Shown: in pieces, positions 17,101 to 25,747 of the stretch
Numbering within the stretch: the first letter of the stretch is position 1
How the letters are laid out: each line of letters starts with the position of its first letter
Source: Raineya sp.
GTDB lineage: Bacteria > Bacteroidota > Bacteroidia > Cytophagales > Thermonemataceae
Assembly: GCA_025454915.1 (NCBI GenBank)
Contig: JALONN010000012.1
Location: forward strand, 243,098 to 307,097
Direction: 5' to 3'
Length of the DNA stretch: 64,000 nucleotides
Translations under genes and position numbers: made by a program
The notes under the pieces: model-generated
Told to the model about the DNA's origin: nothing
The model's input: the letters and a program-made list of their open reading frames with translations, nothing else
Database searches by the model: none

Positions 17101-19182
17101 ACAAATAGATGTTTGGGGGAGACAACACAATTTATTGTTAATTCACCTTTTCCTCTTGATTCATTGGTTTGGTCTGGTAGTGAAATACCAGTGACACCTA
17201 TAAAGTTATCAGGTCCTCCTCCTTATAATTTTAGTCATACTTATACTTCTATAGGTTCAAAAATTATAGGTTTAACACTCTTTAATACACAAGGTTGTAG
17301 ACAAGATTTATCAATTCCTTTTATAATACGTCCTCAACCTGTACCTAACTTTAGCTTTCTAGGACAATGTTTAGGTTCTCCTACTCAATTTACAGATATG
17401 ACTACAATTCTGACTGGGGGAGAACCTGTGAGTAACTGGTCTTGGGATTTTGGAGATGGGGGTAGTTCTATACTACAAAATCCGTCTCATATGTATACAT
17501 CTCCAGGAGTTTATAATGTAACATTATCAGTACAAACCAATCTTAATCCAAACTTGAGTTGTCCAAAGCAAATCACAAAATCTATTATTATTTTTGGACA
17601 AAATAGCCCTACTACTACAAATCCTTATATAGAAAACTTTAATTCAAGTAATGGTGGTTGGATTACAGGACAAACAACGGCTACTTTAAGCTCTTGGCAA
17701 TGGGGTAATCAGACAACAACACTCAATAAGATTAGACCTAAAGATGGAGCATTTTGGAGAACATTTAGAGGTGCAACAGCTCTGGATACCATTCAATACA
17801 GATCAAATGAGCAATCATTTTTAGAAAGTCCGTGTTTTGATCTTACAAACTTAGATAGACCTGCTATTAACTTTGACTATTGGTCTGATACTCGTTTTGG
17901 TCAAGATGGAATAGCAGTACTGTATAGTGTAAATGATGGGGTAAGCTGGGTAACACTAGGCAATGTAAACCAAGGTGTAGAATGGTATAATGCTGCGGGT
18001 ATTACGGGACTACCAGGTTCTGGCTCACCTGGTTTACCCAATGGTTCTGTAAATGGATGGTCTGGAAATACTCAAACAGATTGGAAAACAGCTCGTTTTG
18101 TACTAGATAATGTTAAAAATCTGGCAGGTGTAGGTGGTAGAGTTCGCTTTAGAATTGTATTTGGTAGTTTACCTTTAGGACCAGGCTCTTATGACGGATT
18201 TGCAATAGATAATATTCAAATTAGTAGTCGTAATCGTAAGATATTACTTGAACACTTTACTAATGCAGGTGCCCCTGAAGTAGGTGCAGAAGATAGTTTT
18301 ATCAATAATATTGCAAATACTCAAACAGAAAGTATTGATATTCGCTATCATGCAAGCTTTCCTAACCCTGATGATCCATTTAATGCAGACAATACAGCTG
18401 ATCCAAGTGCAAGAGCGTTATTTTATGGAATTTCTCAGATACCTCGTACAATAAGAGATGGAGAAACATTTACAGCAAAATATTCTACAATAGACCCTTT
18501 ATTAATAGAATATCAGAAACGTTCTTTGAAACCATCACCTTTTGAAATCAGTATTTCATTTGGAAATAATCCTGCTGAATTATTGAATGTAGGAGCTATG
18601 ATTAAAGCAGTAGAAGATTTTAATAAACCAGTAATTGTAAGAATAGCAGTAATTGAAAAACAAGTGAATGGAAATATCGTTGGACTAACTGGAACTACTT
18701 TCAGAAATATTGTAAAAAGATTACTTCCAGATGCTGCAGGAACACGTATAAATATAAATTGGATTAAAAATGTAACACAATCACCTGTAAATCAATCGTA
18801 TAATCCAATAGGTTTCTATGATAAAAATCAGATGGCAGTAGTTGTGTTTGTTCAAGACGAAACTACCAAAGAAATATATCAAACTGCTTATGCTGAGCCA
18901 ACAACGATTCCGAGTGGTATAACATCCATAGAAAATGCTCTTAATGACCAAATTTATTTATATCCAAACCCTGCTAAGGATAAAGTATATTTGAAAACAC
19001 AAAATCTTGGAAAATTTACCTATCAAGTATATGATGGATTAGGAAAAATTATAACAGAGGGAGAGTTCAATGGGGAAACTTATGAACTTGATACTCAAAA
19101 ATATGCAGGAGGTTTATATATGATACGCTTGATGGATAGTAACGGGAATATGGGAAATAAAAAATTAATCATTACAAAATAA
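14125..19182 (+). CDS. Giant secreted protein with PKD domain, Omp28-like region and T9SS type A sorting domain
   Basis: A 1685-residue exported protein. It starts with a hydrophobic signal (FTLFITLIVGFLVSTKF) and contains many repeated Ig-like units with LTVNPLPxVxxxG or FxGLxxxYCxxE motifs, each with paired cysteines, over about residues 30-1060. A PKD domain lies near 1072-1150 (NWSWDFGDGGSS). Next come a MAM/jelly-roll-like segment (about 1170-1365, ending DGFAIDNIQIS) and an Omp28-like region beginning KILLEHFTNAG (about 1372). The C-terminus is a type A sorting domain: IYLYPNPAKDKVYL, YDGLGKII, GLYMIRLMDSNG. It should be displayed or released through the type IX system. Its ligand is not recognisable. 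Confidence 0.85.
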   Translation: MTHNYTRFTLFITLIVGFLVSTKFLIFNVSLTAPDLSGLCVGGNYQNLNSIIIEESNNNDFTATTSGNFLRLQIVGNFEFEPGVGTVSVASGGGEDLSNVSISVSTNQVIIFYDADAPNHNDIMTISGLRVRAITSAGSGVIEMTGGATITSINPNDTDLATLNSVASPSVTLSDSDADNIICAGTTVNFTATGASSYEFFINGISVATNATGLFSTSTLNNGDIVSVEGTNASCTSVSSGTAFTVNPSPFVGLSSSDADNIICQNASITFTAISNGTTFIFRRGATVLQSGASSTYTTNSAISGSYTVEAIIGSCSTTSNAINLTVNPLPDVGYNTTGMTLSYADTETSGKALRGISFGGTLGGVLQGIGVGLYSGPGVVGELFFPNAAGVGDHTISYTYTDANGCSNSASIIIEVFSSIDAIGLLENSYCDGVGIQPSGVPTLTPNTSTVFIPSVTLTRALFNPFTGFQIYTATFTRNGPLTYAITGTGIIGAPGSYKINTNDLVLNLNYSITVEVDYTCISGDCAFFTGGGTGSLYKYRRFKTTRRKSNPNVDFTGIFPGQNICSDVTAIPLNATNTFNSTTVNLPAIDGEYLISRTINPADFSVPSNSVINLTTKVFNPSALQGTTVSGIAIPNPITSTQTLYIKYRYQDADGCTGETPPRLFFLRPIPVPTFSGLLSNYCEGSAILNLTPSFNITDEPFNINKGYFTIKNSLNVSVRTFPYGITSLNLDVPALSPGDNYSVIYNYETSAGCEAVTTPQSFNIKPTPTVDFTGLNAAYCRNEVNSTLSASVNGVPEAGGVFRIRRTTPIANVTTFELLWPDRTFRPQQPLPSVAGVLPGTYEIEYTFAQNYPGPTSCQSVVVKTVTINDLPNLSFDLPTTNGEVCRDVNSVNLTPRVGGNLIFPSPNNGKFRVTRTAPTAGAPFTLADGLNTIDFGSAQFGIPTVGTEAYVYDIEFIYRDGNNCSDTSVIKTLTVNPSPNLDTSNIVITNRCLGETTQFIVNSPFPLDSLVWSGSEIPVTPIKLSGPPPYNFSHTYTSIGSKIIGLTLFNTQGCRQDLSIPFIIRPQPVPNFSFLGQCLGSPTQFTDMTTILTGGEPVSNWSWDFGDGGSSILQNPSHMYTSPGVYNVTLSVQTNLNPNLSCPKQITKSIIIFGQNSPTTTNPYIENFNSSNGGWITGQTTATLSSWQWGNQTTTLNKIRPKDGAFWRTFRGATALDTIQYRSNEQSFLESPCFDLTNLDRPAINFDYWSDTRFGQDGIAVLYSVNDGVSWVTLGNVNQGVEWYNAAGITGLPGSGSPGLPNGSVNGWSGNTQTDWKTARFVLDNVKNLAGVGGRVRFRIVFGSLPLGPGSYDGFAIDNIQISSRNRKILLEHFTNAGAPEVGAEDSFINNIANTQTESIDIRYHASFPNPDDPFNADNTADPSARALFYGISQIPRTIRDGETFTAKYSTIDPLLIEYQKRSLKPSPFEISISFGNNPAELLNVGAMIKAVEDFNKPVIVRIAVIEKQVNGNIVGLTGTTFRNIVKRLLPDAAGTRININWIKNVTQSPVNQSYNPIGFYDKNQMAVVVFVQDETTKEIYQTAYAEPTTIPSGITSIENALNDQIYLYPNPAKDKVYLKTQNLGKFTYQVYDGLGKIITEGEFNGETYELDTQKYAGGLYMIRLMDSNGNMGNKKLIITK

Positions 19183-19211
19183 TTCTATAAAATCATAAAA
19201 GTTGCAAATAG

Positions 19212-19243
19212 AAAGGGTAGATGCTTGGCATTTACCCTTTTTT
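19212..19243 (+). terminator. Terminator after the giant T9SS type A gene
   Basis: An 8-bp perfect stem (AAAGGGTA at 19212-19219 with 19233-19240), 13-base loop and continuing T-run (six T in all). It lies 30 bases after the stop codon and isolates the downstream alpha-2-macroglobulin gene. Confidence 0.75.
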
Positions 19244-19323
19244 CATTGAAAATAACTCAAAAAAAACTAAAAATTTTATGGAATTTTAGTTAAACTTACA
19301 TCTATACAAATAAAGACTCTTTT

Positions 19324-22300
19324 ATGAAAAATTTGTTTCTAAGGCTGGGATTAACACTCTGTTGCTTCTTTGCCTATTTGCAACCTAACTACGCACAAAC
19401 CATGTACGAAAATCTCTGGAAAAAAGTAACTGATGCAGAAAGTAAAGGGCTACCAGAAACAGCTCGTAAATCTGTGGAAGAAATCTATCAAAAAGCTAAA
19501 ACAGAAAAAAACAATGCACAGCTTGTAAAAGCTGTCATTCACAGATTAAAATATTTTGAATTTAAGGAGGAAAAAGATTTGGTAAAAGCTTTAAATCAGC
19601 TGAAAGATGAAGCTGATAAAGCTGAAATGCCAACTAAAAATGTGCTTTACTCTATGCTGGCTGAGGTGTACTGGAAATATTATGAAGAAAACCGTTGGCA
19701 ATTTAGTGGGCGTACTAAAATGGCAGAAAACAGCGAAGATTTAGAGACTTGGACTTTAGACAAAATTGTAGAGGAGGTTAGAAAATATTATAATCTTTCT
19801 TTGCAAAATACCGAAACACTACAAAATACAAAAGTTGATATTTTTGATGATGTAATTGTTAAAGGTTCAACAAGTGCAAGAAAAATACGTCCAACGTTAT
19901 ACGGCTTTTTAGCTTGGAGAGCTCTTAATTTCTATCAGAGTACAGAACCCGAAGTAACAAGACCAGCATACTATTTTCAAATGAATGATAAAATATATGC
20001 TTCGGATGCTGAAAATTTTATTAAGGCTGAACTAAAAGTAAAAGATGAAGATGCATTCAAATTTCAAGCCCTTAAGATTTATCAGCAACTATTAAAACTG
20101 AATCAAAATAATGAAGACGTTTGGATTCAGAATGATTTGGCAAGACTTAGATTTGTTCATACAAATTCTGTATTACCTCAGAAAGATGAATTGTATTTAC
20201 AAGCCTTAGAGAATTTACAAAAACGTTATAATCGGAATCCACAGGTTACATTTGTATATCATGCAATTGCTGAGTATTGGTATGGTAAAGGACAAAAATA
20301 CAGTCCAGAGAAAGGTAATCAGTATCAGCAAGACTTGAAAAAAGCCTATCAAATTTGTGAGGAAGGAAGTAAACTGTTTCCTACATCAGAGGGAGCAATA
20401 AGTTGTACTTCACTACAAACAGCAATCAAACAAAAGACTTTAAACATTCAGATGGAACAAACAGAGCCATCTCAGACGTACTTTAAGGCTCTTATAAATT
20501 ATAAAAACCTAGAAAAAATACACTATAGAGTCATCAAAGTAACTAGAAAAGAAGTTCGAGAACAACGAAAAAAACAATACAAAGATTATGATGACTACGA
20601 AGAGAAAAAGTTCTTAACTTATTTTTTAGCTAAAAGCGATTTGAAAAAAGGAGCATTTGATTTGCCTAATCAGCAAGACTACCAAACCCATCGTACAGAA
20701 GTCCCTTTTGAGGGTTTACCAGCAGGAGATTATATGATTATGATGAGTGAAGCCTCTGGGTTTAGCTTAAGTAAGAATGTAGTAGCCTATGCTTTTTTCA
20801 CAGTTTCTAATATTGCTTATATTCATAAAAACCTGCCTGATGGTACAACAGAATTTTATGTGCTAAACAGACAAACAGGCGAACCTATGCCCAACGTAAG
20901 AGCAGAAGTTTTCGCTTATGAATACAATTCAAGAATAGGAGATTATGAGGCTATCAATAAAGGAAACTTTACAAGTGATAACAAAGGATACTTTAAAATA
21001 CCTTACATCTATGAAACGAGAAACGGATATAAATATAGTGTAGGTAATTTAAGTGTTAATTTTACAGGTCAGAACGATTATGTATCTACAGATGATGTGG
21101 ATAACAGAAGTTATTATTCTCGTGGTTCTTTGTATCAGAGTTTGTATAATGAGCCGGGAGCTTATGATTATACTCACTTCTTTTTGGATAGAGCAATTTA
21201 CAGACCAGGGCAAACCGTGTATTTTAAAGGTTTGGTTTATGAACGAAAAGGGAAAGACAATAAAATATTACCCAAGACCTCTGTAAGTGTAACATTTTAT
21301 GATGTAAATCGTCAGGTTGTAGAAACTAAACAATTTACTACCAACGAATATGGTACATTCAATGGCTTTTTTATTGCTCCCAAAACAGGACTTACAGGGC
21401 AAATGCATCTAGAATCTTCTATTTCTGGAAATACATATTTTTCTGTCGAAGAATACAAACGTCCTAAATTTGAAGTGAAATTTGACCCTTTGAAAGGCAG
21501 TTATCGTTTAGGTGATCAAGTAACAGCCGAAGGAAAAGCACAGGCATATTCGGGGGCAAATATTGATAATGCTCAAGTAAAATACAGAGTTGTAAGAAAA
21601 GCTTCTTTCCCATACTGGTGGTGGCGTTGGTATGGTTATTATCCAGATTCTCCAGAAATAGAAATAACCAATGGTATTACACAAACAGATGCCCAAGGTA
21701 TATTTAAAGTTAATTTTGAGGCAATTCCTGATTTGAGTGTAGATAAAGCCAGTGAACCAACATTCAATTACACTGTATATGCAGATGTAACAGACTTAAA
21801 TGGAGAAACCCGTTCTTCTGAAACAGTAGTAAAAGTAGGATATAAAGCCTTACAAATAGGTACAAATATTCAAGATATCAAACAAGATGAATGGCAAAAC
21901 AAACCTTTTGCTATCAAAACGACCAATTTAATGGGAGAGTTTGAACCTGCGAAAGGAGAAATACGTATCTACAGACTCAAATCTCCTAAACAGACTTATA
22001 AAAACAGGCTTTGGACAAAGCCAGATTTGGTAAGCATTTCAAAGACTGATTTTGAAAAAATGTTCCCATTAGAAGCTTATGGTAATGAAGACAATATGGC
22101 TTTTTGGGAAAGAGATAAAGAAGTTTTTGATACAAAATTTGATACAAAAGATAAAAAAGATTTTGAAATCAAAGATTTGAAAAAATGGCAACAGGGAGTA
22201 TATCTGTTTGAAATGGTAAGTACAGACAAATTTGGACAGGAAGTAAAAGAAAAAATATATTTCAATGTTATCTCCGAAAAGTCTAAAAATATGGCTTATC

Positions 22301-25300
22301 CAAGACATTTACAAGCTGTTTCTCTAAAAACCACTCACGAGCCTAATGAAAAAGCTGAAATATTGCTTTCCGGTTCAGGTAAATGGAATACACTTTATCA
22401 GGTAGTTTTAGATAAAGATGTATTAGAAACACAATGGTTAAACATAAACGATGAACAAAAAAACTTTGATATTTCCATCAAAGAAAATTATAGAGGAGGG
22501 TTTTATGTATTAGCAACCAGTGTAAGAAATAATCGTCTGTACACACAAAATGTATTTGTTAATGTTCCTTATACAAATAAAGAGCTGGAAGTAGTATTTG
22601 AAACATATAGAAATAAACTTCAACCAGGGGAGCAAGAACAATGGAAACTAAGAATTAAAGGAAAAAAAGCCGATAAAATAGCTGCTGAAATGGTGGCAAC
22701 ACTTTATGATGCTTCTTTAGATGTATTCAGACCGAATGTTTGGGATATAGATTTTTGGGGAAATAATACTCTTTGGTCTTCTTGGGGTAGTAATAATGGT
22801 TTTGAGCAAGCATCCTTCAATATTAAAAATTATGGATGGGATAGCTATTATTATCCTTATACCTACGATTATGATGATTTTAACTGGTTTGGATACTCTG
22901 TAAGTTATTATCATAGAAGATATTATGATAGAAAAGTGTATCGAAGTGTAGCTAAAAAATCTAAAAGTAAGGATAATGTAGGGGAGAATATTGACATAGA
23001 AGAAAGTTATGATATGGCGGGTTCACCAAAAGAAGAAGCAGTAATGGCAGAAAAACCTATTGCAACTGCAAGTAAAGCAGACATGACATATCAAGAAGCT
23101 GAAAAGAAAGAAAAAGGTGGTGAAAAGCAACCCAAGCAAGGTGGTAAGAAAGGCAAACCAGAAGATTTAGGAGATGTAAAAGTTCGCAAAAACTTTGCTG
23201 AAACAGCGTTTTTCTATCCAGATTTAAAAACCGATGAAAATGGAGAAATTATCGTTTCATTTACTGTTCCTGAAGCTCTTACTCGTTGGAAAATGCTTGG
23301 TTTTGTACATAACAAAGAGTTGGCTTATGCACTTGCTCAAAATAGCCTTGTAACCCAAAAAGACTTGATGGTTGTACCTAATCAGCCTCGTTTTTATAGA
23401 GAAAATGACGAAATGGTATTTGCTGTAAAAGTAACTTCTTTAGCAGAAAAAGAACTGCAAGGACAAGCCCAAATAGAGTTTTTTGATGCTATCAACAATA
23501 AAAAACTGACTATCTTTGCTGGTAACGAAGGGCTTAGAAACTTTACAGCCAAAGCAGGGCAAAGCATTAATTTGGAATGGAAAATTAAAATTCCAGAAGG
23601 TTTACAAGCACTTACTTACAAGGTAGTAGCCAAAGCAGGCACTTTCTCTGATGGTGAAGAAATGACACTTCCTGTCGTTACAAACAGAATGCTTGTAACA
23701 GAGACAATGCCACTTCCTATTCGTGGTAAACAAGAAAAAGAGTTTAAGTTTGAAAAACTCATTACCAGTGGAAATTCTAATACATTAAAACATCAAAGAT
23801 TTACATTAGAGTTTACTTCAAATCCAGCATGGTATGCTGTACAAGCCTTACCATACATGATGGAGTATCCTTATGAGTGTGTAGAACAAACTTTTAGTCG
23901 TTACTATGCAAACTCTATTGCTACACATGTAGCCAACAGCAATCCGAAAATCAAGCAGGTGTTTGATACTTGGAAAAACTATCAGCCAGAAGCTTTGCTT
24001 TCAAATTTGGAGAAAAATCAAGAGTTAAAATCTGCTATCTTAGAAGAAACGCCTTGGGTCTTGAATGCCAAAGATGAAAGCCAGCGTAAACGCCAGATAG
24101 CATTGTTGTTCGATTTGAACAGAATGGCATCTGAGCAGGCAACAGCTCTTGAAAAAGTTCGTAAACATCAGCTTTCAAGTGGTGGGTTTACATGGTTCTT
24201 GGGTTTCCCTGAAGACAGATATATGACTCAACACATCATTGCTCAGATGGGACATTTGGATGTTATGAAAATTAAATCTATTCGCCAAGATGCTAAAACA
24301 TGGGATATGATTCAGGATGCTATTCGTTATGCAGATAGAATGATTGATGATGATTATGAGCGTTTGAAAGCTTGTGTAAGACGTGGACAATGTAAATTTG
24401 AAAGTAATAACTTAGGTTATATACAAATTCAATATCTGTATGCAAGAAGCTATTTCAAAGATATAGCTATCCCTAATTCAAGTAAAACAGCATTTGACTA
24501 TTATTTAGGTCAAGCGAAAAAATTCTGGCTTTCTTATCCAATTTATACAGAAGGTATGTTAGCACTTGCTTTAGACAGATTTGGAGATAAAGTAACCCCA
24601 CAAGCCATGATTAAATCATTCTCAGAAAGGGCTTTAAATTCAGAAGAGTTTGGTATGTACTGGAAGCAAGACAGAGGGTACTGGTGGTATCAGGCTCCTA
24701 TTGAAACCCAAGCCCTGATGATAGAAGTGTATGATGAAGTGGCTAAAAATCAGAAAGCAGTAGAAGACTTGAAAGTTTGGCTTTTAAAACAAAAACAAAC
24801 ACAAGACTGGAAAACAACAAGAGCTACCTCAGAAGCTTGTTTTGCTCTCCTTCGTAGAGGCTCAGATGCCTTGGCTAGTGAACAGCTTGTAGAAGTGACG
24901 ATTGGTGGTGAAAAAGTTAGACCTTCTGAAGCTACTGAAACTAAAGTAGAAGCAGGAACAGGCTACTTTAAAACGGCTTGGAATGCAGAACAAGTGAAAC
25001 CCAATTTTGGTAACATCAAAGTGCAGAAAAAAGATGATGGTGTGGCTTGGGGTGCTGTTTACTGGCAATATTTTGAACAATTAGATAAAATTACATTTGC
25101 TGAAACTCCATTAAGTATCAAAAAACAACTCTTCATCGAAAAAGACTCAGATAAAGGAAAAATTCTAGTGCCTATTACAGATAAGAATACTATCAAAATA
25201 GGGGATATGATTAAAGTGAGAGTTGAGTTGCGTGTAGATAGAGATATGGAGTATGTACACATGAAGGATATGCGTGCAGCAGGTTTCGAGCCAACCAATG

Positions 25301-25527
25301 TAATTTCTAGTTATAAATATCAAGATGGTTTGTGGTATTATGAAAGTACAAAAGATATGGCTACTAATTTCTTCTTTAGTTATTTACGTAAAGGTACATA
25401 CGTTTTTGAATATCCCCTGAGAGCATCCATCAAAGGTGATTTCTCAAATGGTATCACAACTATTCAATGTATGTATGCCCCTGAATTTACAAGCCATTCA
25501 GCTGGTATCAGAGTAAAAATAGATTAG
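19324..25527 (+). CDS. Bacterial alpha-2-macroglobulin with intact thioester
   Basis: A 2067-residue protein with a signal peptide (LGLTLCCFFAYLQPNYAQ) and no convincing lipobox. Residues about 30-370 are helical, TPR-like. Macroglobulin MG domains follow, with DRAIYRPGQTVYFKG at about 622. A Tyr- and Lys-rich low-complexity insert at about 1173-1280 is where a protease bait loop would be. The A2M signature NFAETAFFYPDLKTD starts near 1291. The thioester motif is C1519-V-E-Q1522 in EYPYECVEQTFSRYY. Such proteins trap proteases in the periplasm or at the surface and usually pair with PBP1C; no pbpC is seen nearby. The size is above the roughly 1,500-1,900 residues common for the family. It stands alone between two terminators. 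Confidence 0.92.
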   Translation: MKNLFLRLGLTLCCFFAYLQPNYAQTMYENLWKKVTDAESKGLPETARKSVEEIYQKAKTEKNNAQLVKAVIHRLKYFEFKEEKDLVKALNQLKDEADKAEMPTKNVLYSMLAEVYWKYYEENRWQFSGRTKMAENSEDLETWTLDKIVEEVRKYYNLSLQNTETLQNTKVDIFDDVIVKGSTSARKIRPTLYGFLAWRALNFYQSTEPEVTRPAYYFQMNDKIYASDAENFIKAELKVKDEDAFKFQALKIYQQLLKLNQNNEDVWIQNDLARLRFVHTNSVLPQKDELYLQALENLQKRYNRNPQVTFVYHAIAEYWYGKGQKYSPEKGNQYQQDLKKAYQICEEGSKLFPTSEGAISCTSLQTAIKQKTLNIQMEQTEPSQTYFKALINYKNLEKIHYRVIKVTRKEVREQRKKQYKDYDDYEEKKFLTYFLAKSDLKKGAFDLPNQQDYQTHRTEVPFEGLPAGDYMIMMSEASGFSLSKNVVAYAFFTVSNIAYIHKNLPDGTTEFYVLNRQTGEPMPNVRAEVFAYEYNSRIGDYEAINKGNFTSDNKGYFKIPYIYETRNGYKYSVGNLSVNFTGQNDYVSTDDVDNRSYYSRGSLYQSLYNEPGAYDYTHFFLDRAIYRPGQTVYFKGLVYERKGKDNKILPKTSVSVTFYDVNRQVVETKQFTTNEYGTFNGFFIAPKTGLTGQMHLESSISGNTYFSVEEYKRPKFEVKFDPLKGSYRLGDQVTAEGKAQAYSGANIDNAQVKYRVVRKASFPYWWWRWYGYYPDSPEIEITNGITQTDAQGIFKVNFEAIPDLSVDKASEPTFNYTVYADVTDLNGETRSSETVVKVGYKALQIGTNIQDIKQDEWQNKPFAIKTTNLMGEFEPAKGEIRIYRLKSPKQTYKNRLWTKPDLVSISKTDFEKMFPLEAYGNEDNMAFWERDKEVFDTKFDTKDKKDFEIKDLKKWQQGVYLFEMVSTDKFGQEVKEKIYFNVISEKSKNMAYPRHLQAVSLKTTHEPNEKAEILLSGSGKWNTLYQVVLDKDVLETQWLNINDEQKNFDISIKENYRGGFYVLATSVRNNRLYTQNVFVNVPYTNKELEVVFETYRNKLQPGEQEQWKLRIKGKKADKIAAEMVATLYDASLDVFRPNVWDIDFWGNNTLWSSWGSNNGFEQASFNIKNYGWDSYYYPYTYDYDDFNWFGYSVSYYHRRYYDRKVYRSVAKKSKSKDNVGENIDIEESYDMAGSPKEEAVMAEKPIATASKADMTYQEAEKKEKGGEKQPKQGGKKGKPEDLGDVKVRKNFAETAFFYPDLKTDENGEIIVSFTVPEALTRWKMLGFVHNKELAYALAQNSLVTQKDLMVVPNQPRFYRENDEMVFAVKVTSLAEKELQGQAQIEFFDAINNKKLTIFAGNEGLRNFTAKAGQSINLEWKIKIPEGLQALTYKVVAKAGTFSDGEEMTLPVVTNRMLVTETMPLPIRGKQEKEFKFEKLITSGNSNTLKHQRFTLEFTSNPAWYAVQALPYMMEYPYECVEQTFSRYYANSIATHVANSNPKIKQVFDTWKNYQPEALLSNLEKNQELKSAILEETPWVLNAKDESQRKRQIALLFDLNRMASEQATALEKVRKHQLSSGGFTWFLGFPEDRYMTQHIIAQMGHLDVMKIKSIRQDAKTWDMIQDAIRYADRMIDDDYERLKACVRRGQCKFESNNLGYIQIQYLYARSYFKDIAIPNSSKTAFDYYLGQAKKFWLSYPIYTEGMLALALDRFGDKVTPQAMIKSFSERALNSEEFGMYWKQDRGYWWYQAPIETQALMIEVYDEVAKNQKAVEDLKVWLLKQKQTQDWKTTRATSEACFALLRRGSDALASEQLVEVTIGGEKVRPSEATETKVEAGTGYFKTAWNAEQVKPNFGNIKVQKKDDGVAWGAVYWQYFEQLDKITFAETPLSIKKQLFIEKDSDKGKILVPITDKNTIKIGDMIKVRVELRVDRDMEYVHMKDMRAAGFEPTNVISSYKYQDGLWYYESTKDMATNFFFSYLRKGTYVFEYPLRASIKGDFSNGITTIQCMYAPEFTSHSAGIRVKID

Positions 25528-25537
25528 TTTCAATAAA

Positions 25538-25580
25538 ACTTAAAATAAAAAAGGGCTATTAGCCCTTTTTTATTTTAAGT
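25538..25580. terminator. Strong bidirectional-looking terminator after alpha-2-macroglobulin
   Basis: A perfect 20-bp inverted repeat (25538-25557 with 25561-25580) and 3-base ATT loop; the inner stem reads AAAAAAGGGCT. T6 within the right arm fits a rho-independent terminator 10 bases after the stop codon. Nothing gene-like was seen in the remaining 167 bases before the next start. Confidence 0.9.
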
Positions 25581-25747
25581 TTTGCCAGCAAATACATTTA
25601 CTCAAATGAGGAATTAATTATAGTTTTTCTTAATTAAAAGCTATTTTTCTTTAAAATGATTTGAATAGAAATAAGTTATCAGCATTAAAATAAGTTGTAT
25701 ATATTTTATTTGTTATTTTTACAGAATACTCTAAGTATCATATTGAT

